Positions 1 through 10,878 of a DNA stretch of 64,000 nucleotides are shown one piece after another; position 1 is the first letter of the stretch, and each line of letters begins with the position of its first letter. Both the position numbers and the translations under genes were made by a program. Under the pieces are notes generated by a model, which saw nothing but the letters and a program-made list of their open reading frames with translations, was not told the DNA's origin and searched no databases. Location: positions 8,279,001-8,343,000 of the forward strand of contig JASXTE010000001.1 of assembly GCA_030280995.1 (NCBI GenBank), read 5' to 3'. The DNA is from Hemileia vastatrix (taxonomy: Eukaryota > Basidiomycota > Pucciniomycetes > Pucciniales > Zaghouaniaceae).

Positions 1-327
1 AAGTTGGAAGAATCCAAATCACTCATGTTCAAAGATGTAGAGCAATTACAGAACAATTGCAAGGTAGGGTTTCCACAAATGAATCAGACACTGGCAGAGC
101 TAAAGGGAGGCCAGCCAAGTCAACCAAGTCAGAAACCCCCTATCCCAGGAGGGTCAACTCACTCCCAGGAGAAAATCCTGGTAGACAAATGGAAGTGGGA
201 CTGGTTCCATCAACAATGGACCAGCCACAGCTGGAACAGGGATCCACCACCTCATCAGACTTCCTCAGTTCACCCTTACAAAGGAAAAAAGTGCCAAAAA
301 TCAGGACTGGAATCTATCCCATGGTAG
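1..327 (+). CDS. Overlapping +1-frame ORF inside the gag start of element A
   Basis: An ORF open at the window edge, lying +1 relative to gag and ending at TAG 325-327. Its peptide carries KWKWDW near residue 63 and HPYKGKK near residue 90. Element B has an ORF in the same relative frame over the homologous stretch (48217-48660, minus) with KWQWDY and HPYQGGK at matching places and a KPW/IPW near the end. Conservation of Trp and Tyr residues in both copies is more than a random shadow frame should show. It may be a genuine overlapping gene, or the true original N-terminal frame with gag entered by frameshift. Function unknown. Confidence 0.35.
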   Translation, partial: KLEESKSLMFKDVEQLQNNCKVGFPQMNQTLAELKGGQPSQPSQKPPIPGGSTHSQEKILVDKWKWDWFHQQWTSHSWNRDPPPHQTSSVHPYKGKKCQKSGLESIPW

Positions 328-2003
328 GTAGATTACCCTCTCAGATTGAACACAATACTGATAATTACAATATAGGTAATCCTATTGATGTTAAATCTGT
401 GCAGAAAATAGAGGAGGATTTAAGAAATTTAGGTTTTAGAGTAGATACACCTGACTTGTCTTTTGTCCACAATAACAGTACTATTGATAATGATAATACA
501 GTTAATCCTCAGTTGCCACCACCTACTAGTGAGATGAGAAGTTCAAAGGAGAGTGAGAGAATTGAAAAGGAAGAGGTGGAATATTTTAACAATAATCCAA
601 CTGTACATAGAATTGTTACAGCATTGTGGAATAGAATGACTGATTGTGAGGAACAGACAGTTAAGCTCGTTAGTGATACAATTTCATCCTTGACATTAAA
701 TATTTCTCAACTGGAAACACGTAATAAAGAATTAGAGAAAGAAAATTTGTCTCTAACTCTTAAATATGATTCATTGAGTAACATATATAGTGAAATTTCA
801 AACAAATTCTGTGAGTTGGAAAAATTGTATGAAGCACACTTGTTGAAAAATGAATCAAGAACTAAGTTATCTTTTGCCCAGACAAATCAAAGTGTCTCTG
901 AGTTGCTAAAAAGATTAACTAAAGTTGAGATTGAAACTGCCAATCTACTAATGAACCAGGATAATCATAAGTATAATCAATATAATAATAATCCTTTCAT
1001 TGGCAAAAGTGAATCTCATTCCATCCCTATACCACCACAATTTAAACCATCAGGTGGTAGTGTCAAATCTGAAAATTTAAGTCACAAATCTGTACAAGAG
1101 GAGATACAAGACCATTTTTCAAGAGTGAATGAGTTGTTGAATTTACCCAAGATTAGTGAAATAAAATCCAATCAGAAGAACTGGCCTAAGACAGATCAGT
1201 ACCCAACTTATGATGGGGAAGCCAGCTCTGATTGGCAACATTTTATTCAAAGAATTGACAACTTGAAATTCTCATATAAGTTACCAGATGAAGAAATAAC
1301 ATCTAAATTAATTTCTTTATTTAAGGATGTTGCTTTATTATGGTTTGAAGCTGTTTTGAGTGAGGGTAAAGATTACTCTTGGGCTGAATGGAAACAACTT
1401 ATTGAAAAACAATTTGGAGGTTCTAAATTCAGGCTTACTCAGCAGAGGCTTTATGAGAAGACTAGGTATAATCCGTTGAATGGTGACAAACCTATGGTAT
1501 TTTTAATGAATTTAAATAAAATATTAAAAGCCATTGAGCCTCATATGGATTTTAACTTATGTAAAGATAAGATAATATATAAATTACCTATATCTGTCAG
1601 AGATAATGTTGTAGCTAGAACATTAAATGTTACTGAATATTCTGACTTTATTAATATTTGCAATGAAATATTATTAAACCAAAAGTATGAATCAAGGTAT
1701 TCCACTTATAAACAAAATGTTGAACCTGTAAAAATTCAGAATTCAAAAACACTTCAGGAGAAGCAGAAAAAACCTACTGCACCTGTAGTACCTAAAAAGT
1801 ATGAAAGAAATACTTGTTATAAGTGTAACAAACCTTGGGTTAAAGGTCACAAATGTGAGAAAAATATAAATATTGTTGAAAATCAACGTGAATCTGAAAC
1901 TGAAATTGAAAAAAGTAAAGAATCAAGTGATTATGACAGCAATATCTCATATAGTGATGAAAATGAAGTCTGTATGTTAGAAGATGATTTTTCCATCTTT
2001 TAA
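3..2003 (+). pseudogene. gag: Gag of element A (open at window edge)
   Basis: Structural polyprotein that would form the cytoplasmic virus-like particle. The frame is open from base 3, so the true start lies to the left; the first ATG inside is at 57. The N-terminal third is Ser/Pro-rich and basic. A long coiled-coil-like stretch (roughly residues 200-270 from the ATG) precedes the capsid core, recognisable from DWQHFIQRIDNLK and a W-rich stretch at residues 385-450. A zinc knuckle of the C-x2-C-x4-W-x2-GH-x-C type (CYKCNKPWVKGHKC, bases about 1816-1857) follows. The frame ends at TAA 2001-2003, but protease resumes in the same frame at once and element B reads straight through here, so I regard the TAA as a mutation. 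The first 327 bases also hold a conserved overlapping frame. Confidence 0.85.
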
Positions 2004-2983
2004 AATCCAATATTAAATATGTACTCAAATGAATCTTTAATGAATTTTGAGGATGATGAAATCATTAAGGATATACAAGCTGATAACTTTAGAATGACAC
2101 CTATCACTGTTCCAGCTATCATTTCTGGTGAAAATGTTAATATAGTACTGGACACAGCAGCTGCTGGTTCTGTTGTTTCCACTAATTCATTACAGAAAAT
2201 TGATAGTGAATATAAGTCTAAGCTTGAACCACTTCAAAGTAAAAATTGGAGAGGTTTTGGATCAGTGCTACACCCCATTGGTAGATACAAAGCTGCTGTT
2301 TTCTTTAAACATCAACATGGTTATGTAAGAGTAACTTGTGACTTTGTAGTAATTGATAATACTAACTGTAGTAACTGTTTTATCATTGGAAATGATATTC
2401 TGACTAAATTTGGTGTGAAATTAGAGCCTGCTAATAACGATTTTACAATTGGCATGAATGGTAAAAGGAAATTTAAAATAAATTCTTTTAACACAGTCTT
2501 ACACATTGAGTCAGTAAGAAATATTCCGTGTAAAGGAAGAGAATCCAATGAGATGGAACTTCTGGAAACAGAAATTTCAAAAGCATCATTTGGCACTCAG
2601 ATAAGTAAAGCTGAGAAAAATAATATTTTGGAGTTAATTAAAGCATTTCCAATGGCTTTTGCACATGGTAGAAATGAACTTGGCCTTGTAAAAGATCATG
2701 AAATGAAGATTAGTTTAACCTGTGATATGGATAATATTCCTGCTAGTCTTAAAAAGAAACCATACCCTGCTTCGCCAATGAAGAGGAAAGAAATAGAGGA
2801 TAATATTAAGATGTTATTGAAAATGAACATTCTTGAGAAGGTTGAAACTACACCAAAATATTGTGTAATATCACCAGTGCTAATTTCTTATGAACAAGAT
2901 AAAGCAAGACTGTGAGGTGATTATAGAGCATTAAATACATTTACAGTAGATGATATTTATCCCTTGCCAAGGATTGCCTCTAT
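2004..2983 (+). pseudogene. pol: Protease and RT N-terminus of element A
   Basis: Continuation of the gag frame. It holds an aspartic protease with the catalytic turn VLDTAAAGSVVS (Asp at bases 2151-2153; element B has DSGAGG) and the second protease strand FIIGNDIL near base 2380. A linker ending in AFAHGRNELGLVKDHE follows, then the start of reverse transcriptase: KKKPYPASPMKRKEIE, the YCVISPVLISY fingers motif and GDYRALNT. TGA at 2913-2915 replaces the Cys or equivalent codon of the RLCGDYR motif seen in B. The frame is cut at 2983 by T1, whose TAT target duplication lies at 2981-2983, in the palm before the YIDD motif. Confidence 0.88.
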
Positions 2984-3023
2984 CACCAGGTCAAAAGTTA
3001 GACAACTTGAAGTCAAGTGGTTG
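2984..3023 (+). repeat. T1 left terminal inverted repeat
   Basis: Starts CACCAGGTCAAAAGTTAGAC. Right after it lies a subterminal palindrome with arms ACTTG and CAAGT around AAGT, then TGGTT. Pairs with 10839-10878. Confidence 0.9.
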
Positions 3024-3929
3024 TTTAGTACCTGTGGTCTAACCTGAGTCAAACCTGTGTTGGAACTTTGGTGGGACAATTTTTCATCATGAAACATAGC
3101 TCATAGCTGAATCATTAGGACCAATTTGAATTCTTCATATAGTGCTGCTTGCATAATTTCCAACAGGCAATAGATCATGCTTTGGTGTCTAAAATACATA
3201 TATTGAATTCATAATGGATATTACAAAGGTGACTAATATGCACCAGCTATATTACTTAATGACATTATACAGACAGTATCTGATAAAACACCGCCAAAGA
3301 CACTTGGATTGAGAGTTCTTGAATCATGTCTAATAATATCTTTATGAGTAATAATAACATTTTTAGACCATCAATTGTAGCACCAAAATTTTTTGAATCC
3401 TGCTTTTGAGAAAGGATTTTCTATTTTTTTTTTCAACAGCATCATACAATTCAACTAGAATAAAGATTTGATCTGGTAAAATTCAGTGACTTCCACATTC
3501 TCAAAAAAAAAAACTCCAATCTTGTTGTTTCTTGATATTCCCATAACCTTGTTGTTTTGAGTATAATGAGAAGTATTTACCACCAATGTTTTAGTATTGG
3601 AGATCAGTAATTTTAGATTGTAGAAATTTTAAAGCACAAATGAATTTATCTTTTTAAAAAATGTTTAAAAAAGACATTTTTCTATAAATCTTGTTTAAAT
3701 ATTCCGGCCATAATTCATATTCTTCACAGAGAAATATAAAAGTTAATTTTGAAGTCTTTCCTTTTTCTATATTGAAAAAATCTTTAATTTGTATTTTAAA
3801 TCAATTGTCATTCATCTCAAGAAGAGATTGAAGATTTACTATCATGATGAACATTTCCATTAACATTTTTTCCATTTCAAATAAAAACAAAAAAATAATG
3901 TAAAAAATTATGGGTAATAAAAAGAATTA
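3024..3929. other. T1 interior, no gene seen
   Basis: AT-rich sequence without an ORF above about 60 codons and no motif I can name. Short poly(A)/poly(T) runs are scattered through it. Confidence 0.6.
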
Positions 3930-4480
3930 TGAAAAAATGAGTTTATTAATATTGTGTGGGATAGATCTTAAAATTTGATTCATACTCTCATGATCCCAAG
4001 CTTCCTCTGATGATGCTGGGCCAAATATTTGCAGAACTTCAGGAAAATTTTGGGCTAAGTGGACATTAGGCTTGATGTGAATTTGTGGCCAAAATTTTCC
4101 ATGGAATTTTTATACTCCTTCAGCTAATCATGAAGAGATATAATTTCATCTTCATTGATTTAAAAGTAAGTTAAAAGGTTTTTTATTGATACAAAAATGG
4201 AAATACGCTTAATTAAATTCTTCTCTTTACTTTCAGAATTTTCTATATTCACAACTTGAAACAAAGAAACCACATCATAATATTTTTTTAGCAAAATTCA
4301 TTCTTCTGCCTTGAGATTTGTTCCAGTCTTCCCTAAATGGTGTGGAACACAGTTGAACCATGAGGTAATGAGTGTATGAAAAATAAAATTTTGAACCATC
4401 ATTAAATCCTTAGTACTAAGATCCAAATAAGAAGTTAAATCATTTGGTGTTGCAACTGATCCCCATTTTATTTAAGGTCT
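3930..4480 (-). pseudogene. Transposase C-terminal remnant (CACTA/Plavaka/KDZ-like)
   Basis: Reading the minus strand from about 4103 down to a stop near 3930 gives an open stretch with the spaced pattern K-P-N-x-H-x-A, then F-G-P-A, then W-x-H-E-x-x-N-x-x-L. That is the layout of the C-terminal part of fungal Tnp2/Plavaka/KDZ-type transposases (NhHyA ... yGP ... W.fE+.N..l). Upstream, about 4470 to 4180, a second open stretch containing LSTKDLMMVQNF and FIFHTLITSWFN could be the helical segment before it; it is broken by a stop, and the two pieces are not clearly in frame. The identification rests on spaced motifs only. It fits the CAC termini and TAT duplication of the host element. Confidence 0.5.
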
Positions 4481-7129
4481 AAAACAGGCAGACAATTCCT
4501 GAAAAGTGGACTCTAAGGAAGATATTTATTAGGGAAAATTTTATCTAATGATGATTCAGCTATAATTACTTGAACTATCTACATCAGAACTATATTTTTC
4601 ATTATATGAGCTGGGTCCAACACCTAGTAGATTAGAACTTCCTGATGGCCCAACAATTTTTAGAGCTTCTTTTGCCTTCTCTCAACAAATTTCATCATAA
4701 GATAATTTTTGCTTGAGGTCTGTTCTCAGTGGTGGTATCACTATGCAAACTGTACTCTCTTTTTTCTTCTTTTACTTGAGTCATGAGAGGAATAATTTGA
4801 GGGGAAAGATGGTATTTTTGAAAAAAAATTTCTTTTGTGTGAATTCTGTCTTTTAGTGTGAACCTTTCTCTTTCTCTGTATTGTGGTTTAGTAGTCTTAG
4901 TCAACATTGTGTTGTTTTCTATTGTTTTATATGGTGCAATTTGTCATATAATCAAGCCTCTTCTTTCTGTTTCCATTTTCCCCATCAAAATTTTTTTCTC
5001 TCTATTCTCTTTATCACTTCCATTTCTCCCTCCTGTAAACCGCTTCCCCCTTGGCTGAAACTTACATTCCTTGAATTTTTTGGGGATAATAGAGTCCTTT
5101 TTCCAGGTTCTTTCTTTTACTTTCTTCTTATTCTTTTAATCCTAACCACGGAACCTCATATTTTTGTACCTTCTTATTTCATCACATTCTTTTTTGTAGT
5201 TGTTGTAAGATGCACAGTTGCTGATTGACCTATTTTTAGGTATGTTTGTTTTGAAATGATATACAAGTATTTTTACCTCTATTAACTTTATCCCCTGCAT
5301 TGATCCCTCCTGTTAACTTCTTCCCTCTTGGCTGCATCTGAAAGTACTTGCTCCATGTGGGGAGAATAGAGTATTCTTTCCATTTTTATCACATGCTTAA
5401 TTGTAGTTTCTTTTTGAAAGGCAAAAGGTTTCTCAATGATATGTTTTTCACCTTCCCCTGTGCTAAAAAATCTTCATTGATGTCTTTTATAGAATGATAA
5501 GGTCTGATAAGAAATAAAGAATCAGGGGAGATAGAGGATATTTAATTGTTTTGATTGAATATATCTTTCACAGGACAGCCCAAATTAATCAATGGGTTAT
5601 AGTCAGGAATAAGATTAATTATGTTGGGGAGTGACTCAAGTCCTTGGGAGATAGTTATTAGGAAATTAGAAAGATAGAAATTCAAAATATTAATTAGTAG
5701 GGGGAAGTTGGTATCTTTTTGGAGTAATAATGTATCTTCAACTCATATAGAGGATGAATCCTGCCCTAGAAGCTAAACCCCCAACAGGAGAAAATAAAGT
5801 TTGATATCCTGAGAGGCCAATTATTACATAGAGGATGTGGGAATTAGAAGGGCACTGTGTACTAATGTTAATATTAGTTGAATGTGCCCTAGCCCTGATA
5901 ATATGCTATGTATGAGAGAGATGAAGTGAAAAAGGTTTCTCAATAAAACCTGGGATGCTTCTGAAGTCAGATATGTGAAATTGAAGTAAGGTAATACAGA
6001 TGGCAGAGTAATTATACAATGATTCCATCTTGAATATAAATTAATTATGAGAGGAAACACAATAATTAAGGAAAAAATTACTATTTATAAAAGACTAAAA
6101 CCATTTCTTGTAAAAGTAAGTCACATGATTTGAATGATGAACAGATTTCCAATAATTTTCAGAGATTTTTCAATCAATATAGGTTGAGATAAACCATCAG
6201 GAAATATGTCAGAAGCTAATATTAGCTGAATTATAATTTGTACATAGATTGAAGTCACAATAGGTCCCACTTGACCAATGAAAATTTGAAAAATTGATGA
6301 TTGGTTTTTTCATGTATAATTTGAAATCCACTTGTTTAAAATATGAATTAAGGTTTTCTTCCAAATTAAAAGAATAGATTAGGAAAAATTGAAAAGTAAA
6401 AAAATACTGAAACTTCCACTTTTACAAAAGAAGAAACCAAATTTTCGACTTGTGAAAAATGCTTATGGACACATAAATACATCCAGTAATTTTCTCATGT
6501 TTCTATTATCTAGTATTGAAATAAAAATGCAGGATCTGAAGGGCCTGGAATATGCTCTTACTTTAAAGTCCTGTTTTAAAAAACTGCACAAAAATGAGTT
6601 AAAATAAAAGTGGATCTCAGTCAAAGTATATGAAAAATCTATTATTGCACATGCCTTGTAATCTTACTTGATTTCTGTTTAAAATCCATAGCACAGGTTC
6701 AACTTCTTATAGTCAAAAAAGTGTTAGTAAGTTTAAGAGATTAAGTCTATCTAATAAAATAATTTTCTTTTAATAATAAATATTATATTATATTTTTCCT
6801 CTTGAATTCTCTTAAAAAGTTATAAATAGTAAAACCAGATTTTAATTCACTGAAATAAAGTTCCAGTACAAATAAAGAAATTCATAAAGATACTCAACAA
6901 TATATATTTACAAAAAAGTTCAGCAACTTGAAGTGCTCTACAGTCATGCCCTGGGGTGCCCCACCCTGCCCCCCTTTTGGAAGCCACAAGGCCTTTAACA
7001 AGCCTCTCAAAATAACACTTACTTACTTCAATATTTCATTCTTACTTAGCATATTTTTATCATATACTCTGAATTTTTTCATAGAAAGAAGTTTTAAAAT
7101 GAATCAGATATACTTTTCAAGATAAGTTT
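4481..7129. other. T1 interior, no gene seen
   Basis: AT-rich, with pyrimidine-rich plus-strand stretches (4850-5230) that give hydrophobic shadow ORFs. No convincing coding signal. A short GC-richer patch lies at about 6945-7010. The missing N-terminal part of a minus-strand transposase should lie here, but I could not recognise it. Confidence 0.5.
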
Positions 7130-9015
7130 AAGGCAACAAGTTGCCTCATTTTTTCAATAACAGCAGCTCAGAAAAAAAAGAGGCAAAATATGTGGCACCA
7201 TGTTGCCCCATATTTCACTCTTTGGTCAAAGGCAGATGTGACATACACTAGGGTTCATCTGCATAAATATGAGGTGGCATGCTGCCTCATAGTTTGCTTT
7301 CTGGTAAATATTGAAAGTAATGGGTAGTTTAGTTGCTTACATGCATACATGAGGCGACATGTCGCCTCATATATGCATGTGGGCAACTTGCTCTCTCACA
7401 TTGAAAAAAAATTACAAATAAAAACTGAATATTTACTTTGCATACATGAGGCGACATGTCACCTCATGTATGCAATAACAAAATCTCAGAAAAAAAAAGA
7501 GGGAAAAGGTGAGGCACAATGTTGCCTCATCTTTTGCTTGTTTGTCAAAGGCAGATGTGAAATACACTAGGGTGCATAGAATAAAGATGAGGTGGCATTT
7601 TGCCTCATCTTTTGCTTCCTGTAAAATAGTGAAGCTAACTGGTAGGGTAGTTACTTACATGCACAGATGAGGCAAAATGTCACCTCATGTATGCATGTGG
7701 GCAACTTTCTTTCTCACATTGAAAAAAATGAAAAAAACATAATATTCTAATTGCAAACATGAGGCGACATGTTGCCTCATGTATGCAATAACAGAAGCCC
7801 AAAAGAAAAAGAAGCAAAATATGATGCTCCATGTTGCCTCATATTTTGCTTGTTGGTCAAAGGCATATGTGACATACATTAGTGGGAATTTTCATAAAGA
7901 TGAGGTGGACTGTTACCTCATCTTTTACTTTCTGGTAAATAGTGAAGGTAGTTGGTAGTGTAGTTTCTTACATGCATACATGAGGCGACATGTCGCCTCA
8001 TGTATGCATGTGGGAAACTTGCTTTCTCACAATGTAAAAAAAAAAATTATACAAAATAAAATTAAATATTGTAATTGCATACATGAGGCAACATGTTTCC
8101 TCATGTATGCAATAACAGCAGCTCAGAAAAAAAACAGGCAAAAGATGAGGCACCATGTTGCCTCATCTTTTGCTTGTTGGTCAAAGGAAGTTGCCACATA
8201 CACTAGGCCATATTTTCTCAAAAAGATGATGTGGAATGTTGTCTCATCTTTTTCTTTTGGGCACATAGTGAAGTTAATGGGTAGGGTAGTTGTTTACATG
8301 CATAAATGAGGCAACATGTTGCTTCATGTATGTATGTGGGCAACTTGCTTTCTCACATTTAAAAAAAATACAAAAAAAAAACATAATATTATAATTGCAT
8401 ACATGAGGCAAAATGTTGCCTCATGTATGCATGTAAACAAATACCCAACCCATTACCATCACTATTTTCCAGAAAGCAAAAGTTGACACAACATTCCACC
8501 TCATCTTTATGCAAATATGGCACAGTGTATGTGGCATCTTCCTTTGACCAACAAGCAAAAGATGAGGCAACATGGTGCCTCATCTTTTGCCTGTTTTTTT
8601 TCTGAGCTGCTGTTATTGCATACATGAGGCGACATGTCGCCTCATGTATGCAATTACACTATTCAATTTTATTTTGTATAATTTTTATTTTTACAATGTG
8701 AGAAAGCAAGTTGCCCACATGCATACATGAGGCAACATGTCGCCTCATGTATGCATGTAAGCAACTACACAACCCACTACCTTCACTATTTTCCAGAAAG
8801 TAAAAGATGATGCAACATGCCGCCTCATTTTTAGGCAAATTTACCATGTCCTGGCAATATGAATAAATGCCCTGCATCATGTCATGAGGACATGGTAGAT
8901 ATTTTGTTTGTACAAAAGTGTGCCAACATATCATTAAGGTACTATGTTGGATTGAAACATATTGGTTAGCATATGTAGGAGAACATGTAGCAGCATGTTG
9001 CCTCATATTTTACAT
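7130..9015. repeat. T1 palindromic tandem array (about 315-bp unit, inverts midway)
   Basis: Units repeat every 315-325 bp (equivalent palindromes near 7340, 7658, 7971, 8297). Each holds several near-perfect palindromes with the core ATGAGGC ... GCCTCAT; about twenty occur in all. 7971-8010 is a perfect 40-bp palindrome centred on ACATGT. After the palindrome at about 8395-8433 the array runs as the reverse complement of itself, with matching spacers such as the CAGCAGCTCAGA block and TTGGTCAAAGG. The whole array can therefore fold as small hairpins inside a large inverted repeat. No ORF here looks real; the listed reading frames are by-products of the repeated ATG AGG motif. Confidence 0.9.
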
Positions 9016-9544
9016 ATCTTGTATAGTTAATCATATTGTGATTGGATGGATGAAATGCTATTATGGGAAGGGTTTGGTGAACTTTTCAATTTTAGATGAA
9101 AGTATTATAGATGAGGCAGTTTTCAGTTCTCTTCAGAGGTGCAGCACATGAGAAGCTAATAAACTTTCTTATATAGCTAATGATAAATAAACCTATTCTT
9201 AAAACATAGAAAAGGTGAATCTGAAAAAATTGAAGTTAAACTTTATAAAAGAAGAGAGTTAATAGTATTGTTTATATAGCTCTATAATAGTTATTATAAA
9301 TTAACATCACATTTTTTAAGTTATGTGATGGAATAATCAAAATTTATTCATATTTTTTGGTCCCTGAAATTACTGGATTTTTTAAAGATATCTGTATTCA
9401 CTCTGATACTGAGGAAAGACAGGATGGGAGTAGTGTCATAACTCCAATCCTATGGAGGAGTGCTTGTTTTACTTGACGTTTAAATAAACTTAAAAAAGGG
9501 TGAATGTCTAAATTTCTTTCAAGCTTTCAATCTCAAACATATAA
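9016..9544. other. T1 interior, no gene seen
   Basis: AT-rich spacer between the palindromic array and the coding remnant. No motif recognised. Confidence 0.5.
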
Positions 9545-9940
9545 GTAAGCTATCAGGAAAAGGTTGATCAAAAATTTAAGGTCCCTAAACCCCCAGAAAT
9601 GGAAGGTGTTCAGCTTTTATCAGGGCCCAGGAGTTTTCCTATGGATGATATTGTTGAAGAATATTATACTGTGAAACTTCCAAAAGTCTTTCTAGAAGAA
9701 ACACACAATTATAATTTGTCTGTTACAGAGTAGTTCATTTTTGATACTGAGAAAAAGGTCATTTTGGAAGATTTATCAACTTTTATAGAACTTTATTATT
9801 TTAAAAGTCAAGCTAAATTGAAAGTAGAACAGCTTGAGTTTTTACAGAAGGATAAATTGTCTCATTTATTTATACTAACTGCAGCTGTACTATTTTTAAC
9901 AAAAAAGAATTCTAGTTTTAATTGTTATTTTTCATCATAG
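9545..9940 (+). pseudogene. Unrecognised coding remnant in T1
   Basis: About 130 codons open in one frame with a single internal TAG near 9731, unusual in DNA this AT-rich. The peptide has a Pro/charged start (KVPKPPEMEGVQLL), an acidic patch (MDDIVEEYY) and a Leu-rich, Lys-rich second half that could form helices. I do not recognise a family. It could be part of a second protein of T1 or a captured host fragment. It lies on the strand opposite to the transposase-like segment. Confidence 0.35.
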
Positions 9941-10838
9941 CATAGAGCATACATGTAATCTGTTTAAATACTTTAAATTTCCCCTCCCTAAGTTTCTAAA
10001 ATTACCCTTTAACTAAAATAATTATTAAAAAGTTTAAATAAAATCAGATGGAGTACTATAAGGTGCCTGTTTAGCTAGTTATGTTTGGTAAAAGTACATT
10101 TTTTTCTTGCCTATTTATATTTTTATCTGCTCTTTCATATTTTTTTTTCAAATCCTTTTGTTTATCACTATAGGGTAAAACCTCAAATGATCAACTCATC
10201 TATTTTTTTTTTAGATTATGGTGAAGTATATTCCTGAAACTATGATTCAATTTTAAAAATTACAGGTTTCAGATTAATCTGAATGATTTAATTCTTTTAT
10301 ATATATATATATTTATAAAATTTCAAGTATAAGTCTATTTTTAAATTGAGATTCTAACTCTTATACCATAAAAAATTCATCAAGTAATTTAAAAAATTTC
10401 ACATTATTTTCTAGAATTCATTTTGAAAATATGGTAAAATTAATAATATTATATTATTTCATGTAGTAAAATTTACAATGATTAAATTAAACCCACACTT
10501 CCTTCACAAAAACAGGGTATGAGAATTTTATATGTTCTTTCATTGAATTTTGTCCTGGTAAAGTCTATGTTTCCAGCCTGCAGAAAGAAAATTATGAAAA
10601 AGTATTGCATAAGGACTTCTTGCCTGGAAAATGAAGCTAATATAGAACTAAGGCAAATTTTTTGAAAATTACTCAAGTTAAAATCAGATAGACAGCTTCA
10701 ACAATAAGCATTGAGATATAATTTTTCTAATTTTTTTTTTGGTACAGTGACATTCACAGTTTTGGTTTTGCTTGTAACTACTTTAAGCAAAAAATTTCCT
10801 TCAAAGGTTACTTCTGATGTTACTTTAAGATACCTGAA
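9941..10838. other. T1 interior, no gene seen
   Basis: AT-rich DNA including a short TA run at about 10300. No coding signal I can support. Confidence 0.5.
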
Positions 10839-10878
10839 AAACCACTTGAATGCAAGTCGTCTAACTTTTGACCTGGTG
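10839..10878 (-). repeat. T1 right terminal inverted repeat
   Basis: Read on the minus strand it starts with the same 20 bases as the left end, then GACTTGCATTCAAGTGG. The subterminal palindrome arms (ACTTG/CAAGT) are kept although the loop differs, which suggests the fold matters. Confidence 0.9.

Larger units (their letters stand above)
2984..10878. mobile_element. T1, 7.9-kb CAC-terminal TIR transposon (CACTA-like), degenerate
   Basis: The element interrupts the RT of Gypsy A exactly: removing it plus one TAT restores the pol frame. It is flanked by TAT (2981-2983 and 10879-10881). The termini are inverted repeats beginning CACCAGGTCAAAAGTTAGAC; the first 20 bp are identical at both ends and similarity continues to about 40 bp. 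CAC termini with a 3-bp duplication fit the EnSpm/CACTA group, which includes the fungal Plavaka and KDZ types. Inside are a decayed minus-strand transposase-like segment (3930-4480), a plus-strand coding remnant (9545-9940) and a palindromic repeat array (7130-9015). There is no intact ORF, so this copy cannot move by itself. Confidence 0.88.

Noticed and set aside
4695..5228. ORFs of 66-115 codons on both strands
   Set aside because: Low-complexity Phe/Leu/Ser peptides from pyrimidine-rich DNA; no domain and no conservation seen.
7130..9015. Regular palindromic repeats resembling a CRISPR array
   Set aside because: Units of about 315 bp with homologous spacers, inversion at the centre, location inside a TIR element and a eukaryotic context; no cas genes.
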